Below, one piece after another: positions 1-6,368 of a stretch of DNA of 9,660 nt. Both the position numbers and the translations under genes were made by a program. The notes beneath the pieces were generated by a model. It ran no database searches and had not been told where the DNA came from. It worked only from the letters and a program-made list of their open reading frames with translations. This DNA is from Archangium sp. (GTDB taxonomy: Bacteria; Myxococcota; Myxococcia; Myxococcales; Myxococcaceae), in NCBI GenBank assembly GCA_016793585.1, contig JAEUJR010000108.1:1-9660 (forward strand), written 5' to 3'. Position 1 is the stretch's first letter; every line of letters begins with the position of its first letter.

Positions 1-1068
1 CGTCAGGTGATCCCCGACCCCGAGTACATTCACACCGCCACGGTGCCGAAGGTGAACTCGATGCCCGGGTACACCGCGTACCTGAAGATCTCCGAGGGCT
101 GCGACAACAAGTGCGCGTTCTGCATCATCCCCAAGCTGCGCGGCCTGCAGCGCTCACGCCCCATCGCCGACATCGTGAAAGAGGCGAAGCAGCTCGCCGA
201 CGCCGGCGTCATGGAGCTCAACCTCGTCGCGCAAGACCTCACCGCCTACGGCCACGATCTCGAGGGCAAGCCCAAGCTGCACGACCTGCTCAAGGAGCTC
301 GTGAAGGTCGACGTGAAGTGGATTCGCCTGCACTACGCCTACCCGCGCGTCTTCACCGACGAGCTCATCGAGCTGATGGCGACCGAGCCGAAGATCGCCA
401 AGTACCTCGACATGCCGCTGCAGCACGCCTCGGACAAGCTGCTGCGCTCGATGAAGCGCGGACGAGATTCTGCGTTCCTCAAGCAGCTGCTCGCCAGGCT
501 GCGCACGCGCGTCGAAGGCCTCACCTTCCGCACCTCGCTCATCGTCGGCCTGCCCGGCGAGACCGAAGAAGACTTCGAGCTGTTGAAGGACTTCGTCAAA
601 GAGCTGCGCTTCGAGCGCCTGGGCGTCTTCCAGTACTCCGATGAAGAGGGCACCGCCGCGTACGAGATGGAGAACAAGGTGCCGAAGAAGACCATCGAGC
701 GCCGCTGGCGTGAGGTGATGGCCATTCAGAAGCGCATCAGCCGCGAGCAGAACAAGAAGCTCATCGGCAAGCGCCTCGAGGTGCTGGTCGAAGGCGTCTC
801 GCCCGAGTCCGAGCACCTGCTCGTCGGCCGCCACGCCGGCCAGGCCCCCGACATCGACGGGCAGGTCTTCATCAACGACGGCATGGCCTACCCGGGCGAG
901 CTGGTGACGGTCGAGGTCACCGAAGCCCACGACTACGATCTCGTCGCAAAGGTCGTCGAGCGCCCGAACCAGAAGCAGAAGAAGCACGCGGCCCGCGAGT
1001 CGGTGCCCGCCGCCGTTCGGGGAGGCGAGAAGATCGTCACGCCCCCGACCTGGCTCGCGCCTCGGTGA
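1..1068 (+). CDS. rimO: Ribosomal protein S12 methylthiotransferase RimO (5' truncated by window edge)
   Basis: Radical-SAM enzyme that adds a methylthio group to the conserved aspartate of ribosomal protein S12 in the cytoplasm. The frame is open from base 1 and no credible start is visible, so the N-terminal methylthiotransferase (UPF0004) domain lies outside the window; I estimate roughly 100 residues are missing. The radical-SAM CxxxCxxC cysteines are coded at 100-102, 112-114 and 121-123 within [14 protein letters not shown]. RimO-type rather than MiaB-type motifs follow: [30 protein letters not shown] and [12 protein letters not shown]-terminal TRAM domain spans about 760-970. A basic tail of about 35 residues (QKQKKHAAR and onward) follows TRAM. 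Stop TGA is at 1066-1068. The assignment is firm from the motifs; the function is family knowledge. Confidence 0.95.
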   Translation, partial: RQVIPDPEYIHTATVPKVNSMPGYTAYLKISEGCDNKCAFCIIPKLRGLQRSRPIADIVKEAKQLADAGVMELNLVAQDLTAYGHDLEGKPKLHDLLKELVKVDVKWIRLHYAYPRVFTDELIELMATEPKIAKYLDMPLQHASDKLLRSMKRGRDSAFLKQLLARLRTRVEGLTFRTSLIVGLPGETEEDFELLKDFVKELRFERLGVFQYSDEEGTAAYEMENKVPKKTIERRWREVMAIQKRISREQNKKLIGKRLEVLVEGVSPESEHLLVGRHAGQAPDIDGQVFINDGMAYPGELVTVEVTEAHDYDLVAKVVERPNQKQKKHAARESVPAAVRGGEKIVTPPTWLAPR

Positions 1069-1100
1069 TCCTTTTCCCCACAGCGCAGACAGAACTCGAA

Positions 1101-1128
1101 TTGTTCAGTGGGGGCAGCCCCGTATACT
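1101..1128 (+). promoter_or_regulatory. Sigma-70-like promoter for the envelope/kinase gene set
   Basis: Candidate -35 TTGTTC (1101-1106), 16-bp spacer, and -10 TATACT (1123-1128, five of six matches to TATAAT). Initiation about 7 nt after the -10 would fall at 1135-1136, which is the GTG start of the next gene. The spacer contains the short inverted repeat GGGGCAGCCCC (1111-1121), which could be an operator or chance in GC-rich DNA. This is the only good promoter-like sequence in the 67-bp gap after rimO. Confidence 0.6.
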
Positions 1129-1135
1129 CGCGGCC

Positions 1136-2680
1136 GTGCGACCGACCGTGGTGGGAGGGGTGCTCAGCGTCGTTCTGATCGCGTCGTTGGCACGTGCAGA
1201 CGAGCCGGCAGTCGCGTCGACCGCCTCACCGACCGTCGCCTCGCGCAAGCGCCCTGAAGAGCTCTTCGAGGTGCGGCTTCGGTACGGCGTCGCCCGGCGA
1301 TCCGGTGATCAGAACGACCCCTCGGGTTCGTCGCTCGGCTACGACGGGTGGACTCCGAACGATCCCTCGTTGCACGCGTGGGTGTGGCCCCTCTTCGACG
1401 GTGTTCTCGGCTTCACCGGCGGCATCGGGCGTGAGGGCTTCGCGCTGTTCGATCGCACCACCAACGAGCGTGTGACCGGTGGTGGCCTGCTTCGCGCGCA
1501 AGCCGGAGCCACGGCTCGTTTCCGCCTCGGCCCTGCCCGCCTCGAGCCCGTCGTCGGCTACTCGTTCACGCAGATCGCAGACTTCGCAGACGCGGCGGCG
1601 CCGACGCTCCGCGCTGCCACGAGGCACGGGCTGTTGCTCGCGGCGCGTGGCCTGCTCGACTTCGGGCCCGTCACCATCGAAGGCCGCTTCGAGTACCCGC
1701 TCGCGCTGGCAGCGACCGACGGCTCTGGCGCGAAGGCGAGTGCCTCAGGCTTCGGTGGTGGCGGCGGTGTTCGAGTGGCGGTCCTTCGAACTGGCACCGC
1801 GCTCTGGGGGCTGATGGCCGACGGCTTCTACTCGGTCGACGCGCTCGCGGGCGCGAACCGCGCTGCCCAGAGCAACCTGCGGCTCGGCCTCTCGCTCGAT
1901 CTGCAGTGGAAGGAAGAGGAGCGGTCCACCCTGGGCGCGCTGCAGATCTCGGTCGCGCTGGAAGATGGCACGCCCGCGAGCAAGGCCGTCGTGCAGGTCG
2001 ATGGCGTCACGACGCAGCCGGCTCCGCTCGACGCCGCGGGAGTCACGCGCCTCGACAGCCTGCCCCCCGGCCCCGTCACCGTGCACGCCACGCTCGAGGG
2101 CTACGAGGCCGCTGAAGCCACGGCAGGCCTCACGGCGGGCACCGAGACGCCCGTCACCCTGCGCCTCAAGAAGCAGCTGCCGAAGGTGGGCACGCTGCTC
2201 GTCACCGTCATCGACAAGGCCACGAAGTCGGCCCTCGCCGGCGCGACCGTCACGGTGAACGGCAAAGCCCAGACCACCGACGCGAAGGGCACCGCCACCT
2301 TCGTCGAGCTGACGCCGGGCGCGGTGAACGTCGAGATCGCCGCGGCAGGGTTCACCGCGAAGACCGAAGCCGCCACCATTCTTCCTGCGCTGCAGGCCAC
2401 CGTCGCCACCGAGCTCGTCAGCGCGAAAAAGCGCGACCCGGCGACCGTGAGTGGCTCCGTTCGCAGTGCGCGTGGTGGAGCAGCCGTTCAGGCGAACCTC
2501 GAGATCCCCGAGGCGAGCATCAAGGCGAAGGCCGACGACAAGGGCGGCTTCGTGTTCCGTCTCGCGGGCGGCACGTACACCGTCACCATCTCGGCGAAGG
2601 GCTTCGTCACACAGACCAAGCAGGTCACCGTGAAGGACGGCGACCAGGCCATCTTCAACGTCGACCTCCAGCCCAAGTGA
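1136..2680 (+). CDS. Predicted outer-membrane beta-barrel protein with three carboxypeptidase-regulatory/PEGA-like domains
   Basis: Residues 1-21 form a signal peptide with a probable cut after ARA (A21), so the protein is exported. Residues about 44-257 alternate polar and hydrophobic positions in short strands, with aromatic and Gly-rich turns and a GGGGG stretch, as in small outer-membrane beta-barrels. Three beta-sandwich modules follow at about 266-347, 348-433 and 434-514. Each has the pattern of a variable substrate-like segment, a D-x-x-G turn, then LPPGPVTV, LTPGAVNV or LAGGTYTV and a GY/GF motif, typical of carboxypeptidase-regulatory or PEGA domains. No enzyme active site is visible. 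The start is GTG at 1136: no Shine-Dalgarno sequence lies upstream, and the promoter -10 sits 8 bp before it. The gene ends 16 bp before the lipoprotein gene, so co-transcription is likely. Topology and role (surface barrel with periplasmic modules) are inferred; barrel assignment is moderate. Confidence 0.8.
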   Translation: MRPTVVGGVLSVVLIASLARADEPAVASTASPTVASRKRPEELFEVRLRYGVARRSGDQNDPSGSSLGYDGWTPNDPSLHAWVWPLFDGVLGFTGGIGREGFALFDRTTNERVTGGGLLRAQAGATARFRLGPARLEPVVGYSFTQIADFADAAAPTLRAATRHGLLLAARGLLDFGPVTIEGRFEYPLALAATDGSGAKASASGFGGGGGVRVAVLRTGTALWGLMADGFYSVDALAGANRAAQSNLRLGLSLDLQWKEEERSTLGALQISVALEDGTPASKAVVQVDGVTTQPAPLDAAGVTRLDSLPPGPVTVHATLEGYEAAEATAGLTAGTETPVTLRLKKQLPKVGTLLVTVIDKATKSALAGATVTVNGKAQTTDAKGTATFVELTPGAVNVEIAAAGFTAKTEAATILPALQATVATELVSAKKRDPATVSGSVRSARGGAAVQANLEIPEASIKAKADDKGGFVFRLAGGTYTVTISAKGFVTQTKQVTVKDGDQAIFNVDLQPK

Positions 2681-2696
2681 TTCGAGCGCAGCCACG

Positions 2697-4649
2697 GTGA
2701 TGACGAGCCGCACTTTCATCCTCACGCTGATCACCACGGGTCTTCTCGGCTGCCCTGAGCACGCGGCGCCCGTCGATGCGGGCATGGTCGCGACGGTCGT
2801 CGATGCGGGAGCGCCGCCTTCGAAGTCGGCGGCCACGCTCGAGAAGCTCACGGGGACCGTCACGCTCACGCGAGCGGGGGTCGCGAGCCCTGCGGCGAAG
2901 GGGCCGCTTCAGCTGCAAGACGTCGTCGAGACCGCCGAGGCCAGCAACGCGACGCTCCTCTTCTCCGACGGCCGCGAGATCGAGCTCGGAGAGAACGGCC
3001 GCATCGAGATTGGCTCCGAAGGTGACGGGCTGCTGCTCAACGTCGGCCAGGGCATCGTCGTCTCTCGCCAGGGCACGGCGGCGCCGTCGGGGCCTTCGGT
3101 GCAGCTCAGCCTCGACACGCCCTACGGTCTGGTGCGCGTCGGCTCCGCAGGCCTGTCGGTGAACGTGAGCGGTGACGAGGCGACGGTCGACGTGCTCGCC
3201 GGTGACGTGACGCTCGTCGGCCGCGAAGGGGGAACGCTCGCGCTCGAAGCGGGCGCGGCCGGCTCTCTCTCGAAGAAGGGCGCCAACCGCAAGGTGACGC
3301 TCGAGCCGCTCAACGTGCTGATCACGCAGGGCACGGGCCGCATCGAGCTGAAGAAGAAAGACGGCAAGACCTTCGCCGTGGTGAACCCGAAGAAGGCGCC
3401 AGCGCTCGCGGCCGGAGACACGCTGCGCGTCACCAACGGCGCTGTCACGCTCACGCCAGAGAAGAGCGACGCGCGGGTGACGCTCTCTCCCGGTACCGAG
3501 GTCGGCATCGGCGAGAGCGTGCGTTCCGGTGGCGCAGAAGACGTCGCGCTCGACGTGAAGAAGGGCCAGCTCGTCGTGGCGCTGCCGTTTGGGAAGAAGC
3601 GCACCATTCGGCCCGGAGACGGCGTCTCGCTGGTCGCCGAGCAGGGCGGGCAGGTGACCATCGTGCGCGGGAAGAACGGCCTCGAGCTGAGCTCCACGGT
3701 CGGCGACGTCGTGGTGACGACCGAGAGCGGGCAGCGCGCGACGGTCAAGGGCGGGCAGACGGCCTCCATCGGCAAAGCGGGCGTCGAGGCGAGAGACGTC
3801 GCGCGTGAAGCGCTGCAGCTGCCGACGAGACAGGGCGTGCGGCTGTTGCACCCGGGCCAGGAGCGCGTGGCGCTCGTGTGGAGCGGCGACGACGACAAGG
3901 CCTACCGCTTTCAGCTCGGCACCGACGCGGCGCTCTCGAAGCCCCTCGTCGACGGCGTCGTGCACCAGACGTTCTTCAACACCCTCGCGCCCGCGCGTGG
4001 CGCCTTGTTCTGGAAGGTGCTCGACGGCGAGACGGAGGTGGGGCGCGGATCTGTGTCGTGCGGCCCCGAGAAGATCGGCGACGAGCTCGACGGCATCACC
4101 AACGAAGTGCCCGCCGGCCCCGACAAGACGGTCATCTACTTCCAGGACAAGCCCCCTGCCCTCACCTTCACGTGGAAGACGCCTGAGAAGCCCGTGGCCG
4201 AGTACCTCTTGAAGGTCTACCGGGCCGGAAACCTCGCCGCGCCCGTGCAGGAGCGCCGGGTGTCGACCACCACCGCGCAGCTGCCGCACGGCTCCATCGG
4301 CGAGGGCAAATACCAGTGGGACGTGACGTGGCTCGACGCGAAGGGCACGCCGATCGGCACCGCGGGCAAGATGAACCAGCTCGAGTTGAACTACGACAAC
4401 GCCGTGCGCTCGCTCGTCATCAAGGCTCCACGAAACGGTGACGCGCCTGCGGCGAAGGTGGCCGTGGCAGGCATCGCGCCCATGGGCGTGAAGGTGAGCG
4501 CGAACGGTCAGGGCCTCGCGCTCGACGCGAAGGCGCGCTTCTCGGGGCAGGTGGCGCCGCTCGCCGGCAGCCGCATCGCGTTTCGGGTCGTGCTCGATGG
4601 CGCCGAGACCATCATCGTCCGCTGGCTTGGGCGGGGTGGCGCGCGATGA
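2697..4649 (+). CDS. FecR-domain lipoprotein with C-terminal fibronectin/Ig-like domains
   Basis: An N-terminal hydrophobic segment ends in the lipobox LLGC (residues 16-19), so C19 should be lipidated and the whole protein should lie outside the inner membrane. A short VDAG-containing linker (about 20-47) leads to a FecR-like beta domain (about 48-197; LTGTVTLTRAG, a DVVET turn, then LLFSDGREIELGENGRIEI). A second, more diverged FecR-like segment is at about 205-364, ending GQRATVKGGQTASIG. Two fibronectin-III-like modules follow (about 378-458 and 478-562; one has LFWKVLDGETEVGRG, the other YQWDVTWLD), then an Ig-like module (about 571-645) resembling the bacterial glucodextranase-B-type fold. 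Start GTG 2697 or the adjacent ATG 2700 are both possible; neither has a strong ribosome site. The stop overlaps the kinase start as ATGA (4646-4649), indicating translational coupling. Classical FecR proteins span the inner membrane and control a sigma factor; this one has neither feature. Function is unknown; a structural or sensory partner of the kinase is my inference. Confidence 0.85.
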   Translation: MMTSRTFILTLITTGLLGCPEHAAPVDAGMVATVVDAGAPPSKSAATLEKLTGTVTLTRAGVASPAAKGPLQLQDVVETAEASNATLLFSDGREIELGENGRIEIGSEGDGLLLNVGQGIVVSRQGTAAPSGPSVQLSLDTPYGLVRVGSAGLSVNVSGDEATVDVLAGDVTLVGREGGTLALEAGAAGSLSKKGANRKVTLEPLNVLITQGTGRIELKKKDGKTFAVVNPKKAPALAAGDTLRVTNGAVTLTPEKSDARVTLSPGTEVGIGESVRSGGAEDVALDVKKGQLVVALPFGKKRTIRPGDGVSLVAEQGGQVTIVRGKNGLELSSTVGDVVVTTESGQRATVKGGQTASIGKAGVEARDVAREALQLPTRQGVRLLHPGQERVALVWSGDDDKAYRFQLGTDAALSKPLVDGVVHQTFFNTLAPARGALFWKVLDGETEVGRGSVSCGPEKIGDELDGITNEVPAGPDKTVIYFQDKPPALTFTWKTPEKPVAEYLLKVYRAGNLAAPVQERRVSTTTAQLPHGSIGEGKYQWDVTWLDAKGTPIGTAGKMNQLELNYDNAVRSLVIKAPRNGDAPAAKVAVAGIAPMGVKVSANGQGLALDAKARFSGQVAPLAGSRIAFRVVLDGAETIIVRWLGRGGAR

Positions 4650-6364
4650 GCACGAAAGACACGCGCCCGCCGCCGGGGCCGGTGCCCGTTCAGCGGTACG
4701 GCAAGTACTACCTCGTCAGCAAGCTCGCCGAAGGCGGCATGGCCGAGATCTTCCTCGCCAAACAGGTCGGCGTCGAAGGCTTCGAGAAGAACGTCGTCGT
4801 CAAACGCATGCTGGCGCACCTCTCGGGCGTCGGAGACTTCGTCTCGATGTTCCTCGACGAGGCGCGCCTGGCCTCGGCGCTGTCGCACCCGAACGTCGTG
4901 CAGGTGCTCGACCTCGGCTTCGAAGAGGGCTGCTACTTCATCGCGATGGAGTACCTCGCCGGAGAGGACTTCTCGGCCGTCATTCGATCGGCGGCGAAGC
5001 AGCGCTCGTACGTGCCGCTCAACATCGCGCTCAAGGTGCTCGCCGACGCCGCGCACGGCCTTCACTACGCCCACACGTTCACCGACTCGAAGGGCCAGCC
5101 GCTCAACGTCGTGCACCGCGACGTCTCACCGTCGAACATCTTCGTCACCTACTCGGGTCAGGTGAAGGTGCTCGACTTCGGCATCGCCAAGGCCGAGTCG
5201 CGTGTCACCAACACCACCGCGGGCGTGGTGAAGGGCAAGTACCAGTACATGTCGCCCGAGCAGGCGCAGTCGGCGCCCGTCGACAACCGCTCCGACGTCT
5301 ATTCGCTGGGCGTGTGCATGTACGAGGCGATGTGCAACGCCCGGCCGTTCGCGCGCGACAGCGATCTTGCGATCTTGAACGCGGTGCTGAAGAACGAGTA
5401 CCGCCCGCCACGGCAGCTGCGGCCCGATCTGCCGGTCGAGCTCGAGCAGATTCTGGTGAAGGCGCTCGCGCCGTCGGCGGCCGATCGGTTTCAGTCGGCC
5501 GGCGAGTTCGCGGCGGCCATCGAGAACTACCTGCGCGCGTCGACCTCGGTGACGAGCGGCACCGCCATCACGCAGTACATGACGAACTTCTTCGGCGCCG
5601 AGCGCGTGGCCTCGAAGACGCGCATCGACTCGCTCGACGAGATGAAGGCCCGGGGCGTGATGCTGCCCCCGATGGAGAAGAAGGCCCCGTCGAACCCCTC
5701 GGGGCCGTCGGTGGTCGTGCCCTCCCCGACGTCGATCTCGCAGAACATCTCGATCGAAGAGAGCACCAACGCCATCGGCGCGCCGAACTCGGTGAAGCAG
5801 CGCAGCCCCGCGCTGATGATCGGCGCCATCGTGGCCGCGTTCGTCGTCGGCATCGGGGGAACGTTCGTCGCGTTGAAGTCGCAGCCGCCGGCCGTGGTGC
5901 CGCCGCCGCCCATCGCCCAGCCTCCGACCGTGGTGGTACCGCCGCTGCCGCCGACGCCAGTCGAAGTGGCCGTCGTCGTCGATGCTGGCGTCACGAGCGA
6001 CGCCGGCGCCGAGGTCGAGGTCGTCGACGCGGGCGTCACGGTGGCGCCGGTGCCGGACAAGAAGCCGCCGCCTCCGAAGGCCGTGGTGCTCAGCACGCCG
6101 CTCATCTCGGCGGTGATTCGCAAGAACGCAGGGCCCGTCGTGCGCTGCTTCCAGGAGCACCGCGGCGATCTGCCCGGCGCGAGCGGCAAGGTCGACGTCA
6201 CCATCACCATCGAGCGCAGCGGCAAGGTGAAAGACGTGAAGAGCGCGCTGGGCAACACCGAGGTGGGGCGCTGCCTCGAGGCCCGGCTCAAGCAGGTGAA
6301 GTTCCCCGCGCACGTCGACGAGGCGGTCACGGTCACCCTGCCCTTGACGTTCAAGGTGCAGTGA
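4646..6364 (+). CDS. Transmembrane Hanks-type serine/threonine protein kinase with periplasmic AgmX/PglI-like C-terminal domain
   Basis: The cytoplasmic kinase domain covers about residues 18-296. Visible elements are the glycine-rich loop LAEGGMAEIFLA (27-38), ATP lysine K53 (VVVK), helix-C glutamate E72, catalytic loop HRDVSPSN (157-164, with D159 and N164), DFG (177-179), and an activation segment with S185, T188, T190 and T191 ending GKYQYMSPEQ (197-206). All residues needed for phosphotransfer are present, so activity is expected. The usual catalytic-loop Lys is Ser161 and the usual P+1-loop Thr is Lys198. A juxtamembrane linker leads to one membrane helix (389-410). A Pro/Val-rich periplasmic linker follows, with VDAG at 445-448 and 460-463. 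The C-terminal domain (486-572) carries C501 and C543 in the pattern VVRCF...VGRCLEARL...VKFPA, as in myxobacterial AgmX/PglI C-terminal domains. The start ATG is fixed by the 4-base overlap with the lipoprotein gene and the glycine-rich loop position. Substrates are unknown. Confidence 0.93.
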   Translation: MSTKDTRPPPGPVPVQRYGKYYLVSKLAEGGMAEIFLAKQVGVEGFEKNVVVKRMLAHLSGVGDFVSMFLDEARLASALSHPNVVQVLDLGFEEGCYFIAMEYLAGEDFSAVIRSAAKQRSYVPLNIALKVLADAAHGLHYAHTFTDSKGQPLNVVHRDVSPSNIFVTYSGQVKVLDFGIAKAESRVTNTTAGVVKGKYQYMSPEQAQSAPVDNRSDVYSLGVCMYEAMCNARPFARDSDLAILNAVLKNEYRPPRQLRPDLPVELEQILVKALAPSAADRFQSAGEFAAAIENYLRASTSVTSGTAITQYMTNFFGAERVASKTRIDSLDEMKARGVMLPPMEKKAPSNPSGPSVVVPSPTSISQNISIEESTNAIGAPNSVKQRSPALMIGAIVAAFVVGIGGTFVALKSQPPAVVPPPPIAQPPTVVVPPLPPTPVEVAVVVDAGVTSDAGAEVEVVDAGVTVAPVPDKKPPPPKAVVLSTPLISAVIRKNAGPVVRCFQEHRGDLPGASGKVDVTITIERSGKVKDVKSALGNTEVGRCLEARLKQVKFPAHVDEAVTVTLPLTFKVQ

Positions 6365-6368
6365 CGCG

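Noticed and set aside
154..987. Minus-strand open frame opposite rimO
   Set aside because: Antisense shadow of a clear radical-SAM gene; no motif seen.
1022..1075. Possible rimO terminator: 6-bp stem GAGGCG/CGCCTC followed by CTTTTC
   Set aside because: The loop is 30 nt, the stem is short and the T-run is weak and 8 nt away, so it is not convincing.
2655..4289. Minus-strand open frame of about 540 codons opposite the FecR-like lipoprotein
   Set aside because: Composition is dominated by Arg, Ala, Leu and His with no domain; the plus-strand frame has a lipobox and domain structure.
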